Part shown: positions 17,422 to 27,952 of the stretch, one piece after another
Numbering within the stretch: the first letter of the stretch is position 1
Layout of the letters: each line of letters begins with the position of its first letter
NCBI GenBank assembly: GCA_048013815.1
Contig: CM106585.1
Span: 22,940,001-23,004,000 of the forward strand
Direction of reading: 5' to 3'
From: Setoptus koraiensis
Lineage: Eukaryota; Arthropoda
DNA length: 64,000 nt
The notes under the pieces: model-generated
The model's database searches: none
Told to the model about the DNA's origin: nothing
The model's input: the letters and a program-made list of their open reading frames with translations, nothing else
Made by a program: the position numbers and the translations under genes

Positions 17422-18147
17422 TTGATGCTGCTGCTGCTGTTGTAGCTGTTGTTGCAACTGTTGTTGCAGCTGTTGTTGTTGTTGTAATTGCAATTGTTGT
17501 TGCATTTGTAGTTGTTGCTGTTGGTGCTGCTGTTGGTGCTGTTGCGGGTGCTGGTGCTGGTGCTGCTGTTGCTGTTGCGGAAAAACATTTCTCACCTGCT
17601 GTGGCGTTGTTTGAGGCGGATAGCTAAATTGTTGAGTTGCCTGGTTGTTGCTCTGCTGCAAAGGGACAGCGGGATTAAAAGAAGCAACTCGAGGTGTCGC
17701 ATATCGTGTCAACCTCGTTGGAGTTAAAAGAATGGCCCTTGGCTGGTATGGCCTTATTTGCGTTGAACCACTATATGTGTACTGGGCGGTCGTCTGTGAC
17801 TGGACGGGCATGTTATTAATATTGTGCTGTGGTCTTGTTTGATCATTGATGTTGCTAACATATTGATGCAGCACTTGTGGCTGACTGCTAGCATATTGAG
17901 GCTGATTTGGTGCACAGCAGGTGTTCGATAGAGCCTCCGCCATGCTGGATGGACCCCGACTATTCATGTTGGGAGCAACAGTCGTCATTTCAATTGGAGG
18001 TGAGGAATATTCCGGTGTTTTGAAAATACTTGTAACGTCCGGGGTATAATCGTGCCCTTCGGAGGCCATCTCGTTAGATATTTTGGCTGTTTGTATTTGT
18101 TGAGTTTTGAGTTGTTGCTTGACATGCCGTTCCACAGAACGACCCAA
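16687..18147 (-). CDS. Glutamine-rich protein, function unknown
   Basis: The 486-residue product is unrecognised. Residues about 195-320 are a very long, nearly pure glutamine tract with scattered H and L, encoded by mixed CAA/CAG (17265-17575). The flanks are low-complexity (P, Q, T, N). The more conserved-looking ends are an N terminus MGRSVERHVKQQLKTQQIQT and a C-terminal block (KECQTEPIKF, SCSYRVASVSRAVMCNMITE) ending in the basic KKNTKKRRRLD, a likely nuclear signal. Composition suggests a nuclear transcription or RNA-related factor; that is inference only. An alternative start, MASEGHDYTPDV, lies 26 codons in. No intron is seen. Confidence 0.6.
17265..17575 (-). repeat. Polyglutamine-coding CAA/CAG tract
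   Basis: Over 300 bp of CAA and CAG codons interrupted by a few CAT and CTG/TTG codons. On the plus strand it appears as tgttgttg/tgctgctg runs and creates spurious valine/alanine and leucine frames. The tract is likely to vary in length between individuals. Confidence 0.9.
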
Positions 18148-20354
18148 ACGAATATATAAATATTTCTAAATAAGTGGCAACTGTTACCATTGGTTGTAAG
18201 TAATTGAGGAAATTATTGTGAATATGTTAAGTGAAATACGCGTAATAATATGAGATCTAATTTGAGAGGGAAAACAATCCATTTACCATAATCTGCATTT
18301 GTCTGGCTCACATGTTTGTTTCTAAACAATAGTACAGTGTACATACGATATATACCATGCACTACACTGTAACAATAATACTGTTTTGTTCCATTATAGT
18401 TTATGCGCATGCGTCGAGAAGCCCGCTATTTTCAAACAACAATAAATGCGATCGCGGGAGATGCATAATACTGTATTTGTGCCCGCTCCCACACGCCGCT
18501 TGCCGAAAAATTTCTCCCGTGTGCCCCAATCACAATAATCGTTGGTAACTGTTAACACCAGCATGACTTGGTGACAATACGGCGACGCAATGAAATTGGC
18601 CAAAAATCGTTTTTCGAATGAGCCCATTGGTGTAGCTGCAACGACCATTGTGTATCCCTATCATTTGATCAGCACCTTTTCCTCTGGTATTCGTTCAGTC
18701 TGTATGATTCTCGGCCACTCGTACGCCTTTGGCGCCTCATACCCGTCTCGATTTTATACCGATTACCGTGTTCGATTACAGGAGGTGCATCAATGAAAGA
18801 TTGTGACTGACATCGGAGGATGGGAGTGCACCGGCCGGAAGTGACCTCTCTCCCCATTCAAGCAACAAATGTAGCACGATATTGTTGCTTTCATGCATTC
18901 AACCACAAGGGAAGGAATCGGGTGCCTCTCCTCTTTGGTCAGCTTACTTTGTTAGAGAGGTTCTATGAGAAAAGTGTGTTCTCAAGACAAGACACGCAGC
19001 AAAAATTCATTGCATCAATGTACAATCATTAATAAAATAGAGCATAAGTAAAGTAGAGCAGGCCAGAACATGTATGCCATAGAAAGATGACGATAACTCT
19101 CTTGAGCGTATATTCAATGTTTGTGTAGCAGAAACGGATCAATTTCAATTTAATTGCTGTTTGAATGTCTCATGCCCAATCTATTCATGTGCTCGAGTCC
19201 GTTTGTGTTGAAGAGGGCTGATAAATTGATATCCGTGTACAAGGACACACGACTACTCCGACGGAAAATCCCTCGTGGGCGGCAAACGCTCTCCCCCTCA
19301 CTATTTCTGCAATCCTTTGCCCACGAGATGCGATCGCTTGCAGTAGGAGTACACAAAGGGGCACACAAAGGACGTAGCACATCCCTTCTGAGACCCACGG
19401 CAACGACTGTATCTATTCACCTGTGAATACTCTGAATCGATTGTCGATATTCAACTGTGTCGGCCCGGTGAGCATGCTGCCGATTAGTCGTCGAGGATGA
19501 ATCATCACACAGGAAATACAACAAAAATATAATCTGCACTGTAGTTTGTATACCTCGCAGTGTACTGCTGGCATTTTGTTAACAAGTTCCTCAGTACATG
19601 TAAATATATCTGGCAGGTAAAGAAGAAAATCGTTGATCGTTTTTGGCGCGTTCTAACTGCTAACAAAGTGTGTTTTATTTGTTGGAACAGGCGCCAATTT
19701 TATTTCAGCAGATTCACACGTATCGTTGTTGCCAACCGATCGCCCGACAAACCCGATCTTCAGTGGTATTTTGGGTCGTCGGGTTGGTTCAGTTGTTTGG
19801 GTTGATTGGTTGGCTTGTCGGTTAATTGTACTAAATAGCCATGTGAGCTAATCCTAAAATCGGCGGACGACATCGCAATCTCATGTTAAATTGCAAATGC
19901 CAAAGACAAACCAAGCGCTAGACTTCGTACGCTCTTAAATCCATAATTAAATAAAGCGATTAGATAGTCGCCATCAGAGACATTCGTTTCGTCTGCGATA
20001 AGATTTATGGAGCCATAAATTTGATGAGAAGAGCAACGCGATAAAGTTAATTGTTTTATCAGTATTGATCATTTTACAAAACGAATGCTAAATGAGCACC
20101 AACTTATAAGTAGTTTGTTTACACACGTAAGCTCATTATGTAGGCCGCAAATTTGTGGTAGCAATTACATGCTGAATTGTCGTATTTATTGTCATATCAA
20201 CAAAGAGATAATAATAAGATTGAGGACATAATAGAGAAAGAGAGAAACTATACAAAAGTATCATGATATTGCATTTTCGTCTTGTATGTTAGGTATATAT
20301 ACGAACACCACTTGTATAGCCTGAATACAACTTTGTTGAAGAATATATGAGATA
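18148..20354. other. 2.2 kb without recognised gene
   Basis: Between the start of the glutamine-rich gene and the 3' end of the large secreted-protein gene. Several 60-90 codon frames lie on both strands, but they overlap each other and carry no domain. No tRNA or snRNA was recognised. The first few hundred bases presumably hold the promoter of the glutamine-rich gene; a 'ctatataaa'-like element is not evident. The right end (about 20150-20354) would hold the 3' UTR of the secreted-protein gene. Confidence 0.5.
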
Positions 20355-23300
20355 TCAGTGGTGATAATGTTTTGATTGTCTCATCTTGGGTGATTCGAAA
20401 TCTCTTTTAGCATTTTGCAAATCAATCAAGTCTGTTGGATTTGTTTGTATGGCTTGTGATATAAAATAGAAGTTGTCTAAATCTAGAGCAGACGACGAAG
20501 ACGATGATGATGAAGATTGTGACAAAAATGGTGTAGGTGTCGCAACTGCCGACCAATCTAGATCTGCTGACTTAGCTAAATGGTCTGCATTACTTTTATC
20601 ATCATTATTCTCAAACCTCTCTAATTTCATCATCATTGTGGTTGTAGACTTGTCTTCGTCTTTCCTGTTAAATTCATCATTGCGTTGCTCGTTATTAAGC
20701 GATTGTCCAGATCCATGTTGAACAGAATGTTGCTGTTGTAATTGCTGATCTATTGGTCTATAGTTGTTGAAAGATGATAGCATGTGCTCGCTAGATGATG
20801 GTTTTTGTTGTGAAATTAGAATAGTTGATGCGTCTTTATTGATAAAGTTGCTAGTTCTATTAGTATTAGTTGAGCTTGTAGTTTTATTGTGGTTGTTGTT
20901 GCTGGTGATGTTGCTGCTGCTGTTGTTGTTTAAGTTAGATTGCAAATTTAAATCTTTTGGTGCGTTGTCAGTATTTGTCCAATTTGTACTTTGTGAGGCC
21001 ATCATCTCAATTTGTGGTTTGATAGTTAAACTATCCGTTATGGTAAATATTTGCTTGTTGGAATTACTATTACTGTCCTTTTGACTATTATCTGTTGGTA
21101 ACATAGCGTTGGCATTATTACTACTAGTAGTAATACTACCGCTAGTATCAATGTTATCTAAATCCTTAGCATCATTTGCTAGACTAACTACTGTGTTATT
21201 TGAACGAACCGAAAATAAATTTGTGTCTGGCAGCGAATAATTAATAGTATCATTATTCTCACGTTGTTTGACACCACCGCCATTATCATCTATTGCTACT
21301 TTGTTGTTTGTATAGTTGTTGTTGTTCATTAGTGTTGATGTACCATTATTACTATTATTGTTATTATCACTGACCATAGCACGATCAAATGTGCTGACTA
21401 TGCCGGATTCGGCAGATGTCAAGTAGGTTATTTCTCCAGTGGGTAATGGCGGCAACTTGTTCCTGTTAGTGGAGCTAATTAGTTTAGAGGATTGAGATAA
21501 TGGACTTTTTTGTTTATAAAAAACCATTGAACCATGGCGCGTTGTATCAACCACAGGAACTAAACTCACTTCGCCATTCGAGCTACTATCACTATCATAC
21601 TCAGGGGCATTTCCATCATCAACTTTATTGCCAGTGAAATTGCCACGCTGGTTATTATTAGAGTCATTCGTTACACCATCATCTTGATGATGATAATTAA
21701 AGGATTTAAATTGCTCGTTCGTTCGTTGTGGTTTATTCGGCGTTGATGAAGCCATGAGAATTGGCGGCATATGATTCTGGTTGGTGTCAGTTTGCATATA
21801 GTTTATATTGATAATTGAAGGATTCAGATTCGCAAATTTATCATTGGAACTAGTCTTTGGCCACGATTTAGGGTATGACATTGAGACCGAAGGCCAAGTC
21901 TCTAACAGCTCACGGGAGTCGCTTTCTTTAGCTGACTCTGTTCCACTTGTCATGGATGATTTGAATGATTTAGTCTTCAAACTATTGTTGTTAGTGATAA
22001 TCGGTGTGCCTTTTGACATGTCTCTGTTAGAGGCTGCAAAAGAAGTAGCAGATAACTTGTCCTTATGGCCGCCATTGCCATCTTCTTTCGTTGGCCATTG
22101 CGGAGGTCTAGATCGTGTTGCAGCACTTTGCTTAGATTGATTATTGTCAATAAACTTAGTGCTGTCATTATTACCCTCTTTTGTAGTAGTAGATTCGTTT
22201 AGATTATCATCTCTAGTTGGTGTTGTCGGATTAGGAGCGCTTGACTTTGAAGATCCCAGCTTCACCGTAACAGAGGACGGATTGAAAATATTGGCCTTAC
22301 CACTATTACTACTACTGTAATCGTGATGTCTAGATGAAGCAAGGCTAATTTTATTTCTCTCTTTTGTTGCGCTTGATTGTTTAGATGGATTCAACATTGA
22401 TGCTTTACCTAGATATTTACGAGACACATTGCTTGTTAGTGGTCCAACATTTATAGTCGAATTATGGGCTTCATCGAGCGATTTAATAGTTTCTGTATTG
22501 GCTTCTTCCAATGATGTGTCTCTATCTTTATCTGGAATAGACGCATCAACGTTATAATCGTCGTCGTAAATCATATGCGATGCAATTGTTGTAGCTGTTG
22601 GCCCATCATTATGTTGTTCTTTAGATGTAACTAATATACTAAGTTTATGTTGGCCAGACAAATTTTTAACTGAATTACTTTTAGTTTGGCCCGAATCAAT
22701 GAACTGCTGTTTTACAGAAGTCACTAATTGACCATTCTTTAATTTGTTATTTTTAATTGTCTCACCATTAGTATTGGTGCCCTTGATTTCTCTGTATTCA
22801 AACTCTCGTAAGTGTTTGTTTTGATTTTGTTGTCGCTGTTGTTGCTGTCGTCTAACCTGGATGGGTATATCAATTTTATCATCAATGGTGAATTGTATGA
22901 ACTCACCATCACTTGGAGCTAGCTTTGAAGGATAAATAGATTCCATTTGGGAATATATGCTAGCTTTATGATTATTAGAACTGTCTCTATTTTGATTATT
23001 TCGTTGATCATCTAATTGTTGATTCGATTTGGACGACAACTGATCGGATACTGAAGAGGGATCATCATTTTCTTGTTTTATTAAAGTTTCCTCTTGATTG
23101 ATATGTAATTGATTTGCAGAGCCAATACTTTTTGATACACTAGTAGGCGATAGCGACACCAATCGTTCGGGCTTTGGGGGGCTCGACTTTTTATAATCAT
23201 TACTCTTTGGTTTGCGTGAATTTTGTTTATATTGTTGGGTGCCAATTTTCGAATTTTCTTGACTACCTGCAGTAAGATGCTTGACAGGATGTTGTGGGAT

Positions 23301-25250
23301 AAGCGGATCTTCATTGCCTGGAATTTGTTTAGCAACAGTGGCCTGTTGCTGCTGATCTTGATTGATCACCTGATTGTCCAAACCAATATTCTCTTGATAA
23401 AAGTTTTGGTTATTGTTATTGATGTTATTGTTGTTGCTGTCATCAGTTATAGGGATGTTTGACACATAAACTGGCTCTATTTGAGTTCCATATGTTGGTC
23501 TTATTGTGCTCGCGAGTTGTTGTTGCTGAAATTCTGGTGCCATATGATGATGTATGCAAATAAAGCCGTCATGATAATGAACTTGGTTATTGGCTTGATT
23601 GAGGTGCTTAGGACGCTGTTGGTATTGTTGATTTTCCATTGAATACAAAGTAGATAAAGTAACGGGAGGTGGTGTTGTCGTTGTTGTGCTACTAGTAGTA
23701 CTAGCAATAGAAGATATCAATGCTGACGGCCTCAACATAGAGATCAGTTTTGACGCATAAGACATTGGTGTTGTCGAACCTGTTTTTTTGAAATAACCAT
23801 TGATTGCGCTGTTATGGTTTAGTTGCATCGACGGGTGATATGGTTGACTTTGTGGCATCGGTATGATAGTGGCATAATCATTGGAAGTTGGCGGTGAAAT
23901 CTCTTGCATGGCATAAAAACTAGATGGATTGTCTTGTGTTTGTTGTTCACCTGTTGATGTAATTAATTGACGCACATTGATCAATTCCGTTTGGCTTTGG
24001 GGATCCACAATAGTTGCACCTTGTGGCAACGGCCCATTAGTGGTCAATCTTATAAACTGAGGCCTATGTGTCTGATACACTGACAAACTGATTGGTATTG
24101 GTGCTACAGTCAAGCTTGGTTCAGTTGTTGTGGCAACTGAATTTGAAGCGGCCGTCGTTGTGCTGGTTGTTGATTGATTCTCTTGTTGTTGTTGACCCGC
24201 TGACAGCTGCTGTAGGCGAGCTAGCGAATCTGGCCCAGATGACGATGAAGAGGTAGGTGATTGCGACTTTTGCAATTGATCAGCGGGTACATTGACCACA
24301 ACAGGTACATACTTGATAACTGTCACGAGCCGAGGTCTTTGATTGGTGAGGGACGAAGAAGACGGCAAAGAAGCACCCGACTTCCTAGGTGCTGCTAGGT
24401 AATACATGGATGAATAGACAGGCGAATTGATGGCTGAAGCATAACTTGTACCTGGTGCAATCTTTAAACTATTGATAGACATGGAACCTAAATGATCGCC
24501 TTTGCTATTTGCATCTTCTGTATCGTGTCTATACAGATTATTTTCGTCTGGTAACCGTGTCATATTACGACTATTTTGAGTGATGCCAATAAAATCATAC
24601 AAATTCTTTTGCTCGTTAACATGATGAGGCTGTTGTGGCTGATTTTGTCTTACTACACCTGACCTAGTCAATCTGGGATTCAATTGAGTAGTGAGGCCTG
24701 ATTGTGTTATAGTAAACGGTCTATTTGAACTTAAAGCTAAAATGGATGATTGTTTTGGCAAGTTGGTTAAAGCACTGGCTGGCAAAATCGAGATAGGTAT
24801 GGAATATTGGGTTCGAGGATCAGGTTGTGACCAATACAATTGTCGTTGATCTTTACTAACTTTCTCTTGGTTGGCACCGCCAAAAACGGTGAAAAAATTA
24901 GACAATTGGGCTGAATAGTCCAGTTTGGATGGCAGTGATCGTTGTTGTATCTCTGTTGGGCCTCTCACAGAGTCGAATCTATCCTGAATTGGTGCTCCAT
25001 TGATAAAACTATTTTCATCTTGATTGATGTGTTGTGCCCGATAGTTCAATGTAGAGCGACCATTTAAATCAATCAAATTAATTGGGGCGTCTGCACTAGC
25101 TTCACCCTTCACTTTTGGCCTATAAGTTCGCTGAGATTCACCGATAGTAGATTTCATTACAAGGTATCGGTCGAAAGATGATTGTTGTTGGAATGAAAAT
25201 TGGCTTGTATTCAGTAATAAGAACAATATTAGATACGTTGATTGTTGCAT
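20355..25250 (-). CDS. Very large low-complexity secreted protein, unknown
   Basis: One uninterrupted frame of 1,631 codons begins with a clear signal peptide (MQQSTYLILFLLLNTSQFSF). The rest is dominated by S, T, N, Q and K, with runs such as SSSSSSSSSS, NNNN and QQQQ, and no transmembrane helix. Slightly less degenerate islands include RPRLVTVIKYVPVVVNVPAD (about residue 310) and FICIHHHMAPEF (about 565). High S/T content allows heavy O-glycosylation, so a mucin-like, silk-like or cuticle/matrix protein is possible; I cannot assign a family. A spliced shorter form cannot be excluded, but such a long frame in repetitive sequence would not survive unless translated. Confidence 0.7.
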   Translation of the reverse strand: MQQSTYLILFLLLNTSQFSFQQQSSFDRYLVMKSTIGESQRTYRPKVKGEASADAPINLIDLNGRSTLNYRAQHINQDENSFINGAPIQDRFDSVRGPTEIQQRSLPSKLDYSAQLSNFFTVFGGANQEKVSKDQRQLYWSQPDPRTQYSIPISILPASALTNLPKQSSILALSSNRPFTITQSGLTTQLNPRLTRSGVVRQNQPQQPHHVNEQKNLYDFIGITQNSRNMTRLPDENNLYRHDTEDANSKGDHLGSMSINSLKIAPGTSYASAINSPVYSSMYYLAAPRKSGASLPSSSSLTNQRPRLVTVIKYVPVVVNVPADQLQKSQSPTSSSSSGPDSLARLQQLSAGQQQQENQSTTSTTTAASNSVATTTEPSLTVAPIPISLSVYQTHRPQFIRLTTNGPLPQGATIVDPQSQTELINVRQLITSTGEQQTQDNPSSFYAMQEISPPTSNDYATIIPMPQSQPYHPSMQLNHNSAINGYFKKTGSTTPMSYASKLISMLRPSALISSIASTTSSTTTTTPPPVTLSTLYSMENQQYQQRPKHLNQANNQVHYHDGFICIHHHMAPEFQQQQLASTIRPTYGTQIEPVYVSNIPITDDSNNNNINNNNQNFYQENIGLDNQVINQDQQQQATVAKQIPGNEDPLIPQHPVKHLTAGSQENSKIGTQQYKQNSRKPKSNDYKKSSPPKPERLVSLSPTSVSKSIGSANQLHINQEETLIKQENDDPSSVSDQLSSKSNQQLDDQRNNQNRDSSNNHKASIYSQMESIYPSKLAPSDGEFIQFTIDDKIDIPIQVRRQQQQRQQNQNKHLREFEYREIKGTNTNGETIKNNKLKNGQLVTSVKQQFIDSGQTKSNSVKNLSGQHKLSILVTSKEQHNDGPTATTIASHMIYDDDYNVDASIPDKDRDTSLEEANTETIKSLDEAHNSTINVGPLTSNVSRKYLGKASMLNPSKQSSATKERNKISLASSRHHDYSSSNSGKANIFNPSSVTVKLGSSKSSAPNPTTPTRDDNLNESTTTKEGNNDSTKFIDNNQSKQSAATRSRPPQWPTKEDGNGGHKDKLSATSFAASNRDMSKGTPIITNNNSLKTKSFKSSMTSGTESAKESDSRELLETWPSVSMSYPKSWPKTSSNDKFANLNPSIININYMQTDTNQNHMPPILMASSTPNKPQRTNEQFKSFNYHHQDDGVTNDSNNNQRGNFTGNKVDDGNAPEYDSDSSSNGEVSLVPVVDTTRHGSMVFYKQKSPLSQSSKLISSTNRNKLPPLPTGEITYLTSAESGIVSTFDRAMVSDNNNNSNNGTSTLMNNNNYTNNKVAIDDNGGGVKQRENNDTINYSLPDTNLFSVRSNNTVVSLANDAKDLDNIDTSGSITTSSNNANAMLPTDNSQKDSNSNSNKQIFTITDSLTIKPQIEMMASQSTNWTNTDNAPKDLNLQSNLNNNSSSNITSNNNHNKTTSSTNTNRTSNFINKDASTILISQQKPSSSEHMLSSFNNYRPIDQQLQQQHSVQHGSGQSLNNEQRNDEFNRKDEDKSTTTMMMKLERFENNDDKSNADHLAKSADLDWSAVATPTPFLSQSSSSSSSSSALDLDNFYFISQAIQTNPTDLIDLQNAKRDFESPKMRQSKHYHH

Positions 25251-25726
25251 GGTTGCTTGTTGTGTATACTTGATTTATGCTAATTAATTTGATACTAACA
25301 CTAACTATAAACTTGTAATTCGCAACTTGCAACCTCTCAGTATTTTATGTCTGTCGAGATATAAGACATATGAATGATGTTTAATTAACACGATGAATCG
25401 CAAACAATTATAAATATTAGGCAGATGGATGTTGCCAACTATCAATAGTAATGATTCGTATTCTCGAGGAGAATTATCTTGTTAGTAATTTATCCAAGTA
25501 TTCCGATTGCAAATTACTTTCGAATAGATGAAGTAAAAGTGTCTTGGCGCTACACAGTTTTACATTTTACCTTGTTCATTCTTGTTGATGGAATAATCTT
25601 TCACTTACTAACTGGAAATATCTTGAATAATAGGGAAATAGACTCTCATCTTTGTTTACTAACTTCAGAGTATGTTTGCAATGAGTGCTTCATCTGGTGT
25701 TAAGTAGCAATAAAAATCGGTTTGAT
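25251..25726. other. Upstream region of the large secreted-protein gene
   Basis: AT-rich, about 480 bp. A 74-codon plus-strand frame (25479-25703) with a hydrophobic middle has no recognised similarity and I do not call it a gene. This should contain the promoter of the large minus-strand gene. Confidence 0.45.
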
Positions 25727-25916
25727 TTAACTGAATTGTTTGCCAGTGTTTTTAACTCTGCTGTTGGAATCGTTCTTTCTCTCGAATCTCCTCTGGAACT
25801 TGTTGATATCTCTATCATCATCGAGAGAATAGAGAATGGAGTTAGTTAGGTATTCTTGTCTCTTGTTCATGTAGGGTTGTCTTTCCACGACAAAACCATA
25901 AGCAAAGTGGCGGTAT
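25727..25916 (-). CDS. Orphan 3'-terminal exon, 62 codons, product unknown
   Basis: On the minus strand a frame opens directly after a textbook 3' splice site: branch-like 'gactaac', pyrimidine-rich stretch, then 'attccag' (AG at 25917-25918). It reads YRHFAYGFVVERQPYMNKRQ, then EYLTNSILYSLDDDRDINKF, and continues to a TAA at 25727-25729. Composition is balanced, unlike the low-complexity gene next door. The splice context resembles the confirmed CCT8 intron (ctaac, tttcag). The first base belongs to a codon begun in an upstream exon that I could not find. The donor at about 26083 would create a stop at the junction. Dibasic KR and RR sites would allow a secreted prohormone, but that is speculation. 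Confidence 0.45.
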
Positions 25917-27952
25917 CTGGAATGAACGGAAATTTGTTAGTCCCTGTCATCAAGTTCGTGCCATGAGCATGACGATTTTATCACTAACAAATCAATGAAT
26001 TTGTTTTCGAGCCAACTAATAATTGAACAATGCTGGTTGCTCGGCTGACCGACTGCCAATACCTAGGTTATTTTCACGCTTACCAATTGAAGGATAATCG
26101 TGGATGGGGGTATAGATTTTATAATGTGTTGTTGTTTACTTTATTATTGTCCAACGCCTCATCCAACAAAATCAACAACTACCACCACTAGCGACGAAGA
26201 CGATTCTAATATGTACCTGACATAAGCGTTAAATGTTAACGGCGTGTTTATTGTTGGTGAAGTTGTTGTTAATATTGTTGACCACCACTTGACTCTCAAG
26301 TGAGAAGACTCGACCGGTACTTTTGCCGTTGTTGTTGTTGCTATTGGTTAAAATGTTATAGCTAGACACAAAGAAAAGTTAACGCTTCTATTTGTAGTGG
26401 ATGCGCACACATTTTTCAACTAGTTAACTCTGTTATGTAACGTTACGTCCAATTTAAAATTACAACCTAGCTGTCTTGTTGGTTAGCTACCTGGGCTTGC
26501 TGGTTATGGTTTAATGATGGCCATTCTATCACGCTCGCTTGCAAATTGTGAATCGATAATTGATGATGCTCTTCTGATGATGAAATCAATTGTTTTTTTT
26601 TTCTTCTTATTTTTTCTTTCTCTTCTGTTAACTCTGACCAATGTTTTGCTTTGTTTTAATTTAGCCACTTGACTAGAGGCACACTATTAACAATTACGCG
26701 ACATAGGTTATTAATGTAACTTGATGATGGTTCGTTCTAAAGAGCAACCACAACTAGAATAAAGTTGTTGTTGCACAGTGCTAAGATTACTATTATGACT
26801 ATATTTGTTCTAGCTCCCTTGCACAACTTCTAGTATGAGACACCGACAAAACTTTCATACTTATCTGAAGAGTAACAGGATGAGCATATTTGTGAAGCAT
26901 CCACTACTTTTTGTTGTTGTTGCTCTTCTACCTAAACGAAGCTGGTTTACACAATCAAGCACATTGTTCTACTTCTAGCAAGGCCAACAACAAAGTAGTA
27001 AGAATAAGCAATGAGAGAGGATATAGAATAAGATTTTTGCCTGTGTGACAATCTCACTCTCTAAATAGGTAATCTGAGGAGACCGTAGGGGAAAAAGAAT
27101 GCTTCAGTCTGTCTAGCTAATTTCTCTTCAGGATGACAAATTATACTTTATCTTTTATCACATAACAGCATCATCATACAGCATCCAGCTTTACTAGTAT
27201 CAATAAGCTTGGAAACAAGATTTGTGTTGCTAACACGAACTAGTCCGACATGCACAAGCGAGAGCTCTCTTACTCAATTTGGTTTCTCTCATCGCTCCTA
27301 TCATTTAATTCATGATCATCCCAACAACCACACCGTCTTTGTCCGAGGCAAAGAATGAGCGGAAAATTGTGAACAAAGAGCTATCCAATTGAGCGTATAT
27401 CAAGATGAAAAACCTGATCTCTCTCTCTCTCTCTCTCTCTCTCACTTGCATCACATGCCGTTGTCATACAATTTATACTAATTTAAACGCAACCGAGCCA
27501 AAGAATTCAAAAGTATTACAACTGAGATTTCGCAGAGTTCAAACCCTAGCTAGCCTGTTCTCACTATTTTACAGAGATTACATGATTAAGGGCACGCTAA
27601 CATCTTCTCGTCCAGTTAGTTGTATATTTACCTTTCCGTTCAGACCTTTCGCTCTCTTTTTTGCACAGTAAAACGGCACGATCTATGACAATGCCACAGG
27701 CGTCTAACTAAATTTAGACACACAGCAACTAACGATGTTAGGTAACAAAGCTAACAGTTCATGACAAGTTTTAGTGGTTAATTACTTCTTCTTTTTCACC
27801 TTATTTATTCTGATCTTAAGTGTTCGATTTATTCAATTTTCTAATCACATATAAAACATCATATCTATATTACATGAATCTATACAAGGTGATTTATTAT
27901 ACTATGGTATATGTGTTAGAATCTATCTGTGAGAGTCGAAGTATCCAAATAT
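25917..27952. other. 2 kb without recognised gene
   Basis: Probably intron or upstream sequence of the orphan exon, plus the 3' region of MRG15. It contains scattered 'ttgttgttg' runs and a CT microsatellite at 27419-27443. The 88-codon plus-strand frame at 27405 starts in that microsatellite and has no domain. Confidence 0.45.
27419..27443. repeat. (CT)n microsatellite
   Basis: About twelve CT dinucleotides in an otherwise AT-rich non-coding stretch. Confidence 0.95.

Noticed and set aside
17115-17727. Plus-strand valine/alanine-rich and leucine-rich frames and a minus-strand N/S-rich frame
   Set aside because: Artefacts of reading the CAA/CAG tract in other frames; the glutamine frame alone has sensible unique ends.
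26083-26090. Donor-like 'ttggtaagc' (minus strand) as partner of the orphan exon
   Set aside because: Joining it to 25916 makes a TGA at the junction in the exon's frame, so it is not the coding donor.
27525-27545. 'agagttcaaaccctag' considered as a tRNA B box
   Set aside because: No A box or foldable cloverleaf at the right distance; I saw no convincing tRNA anywhere in the window.
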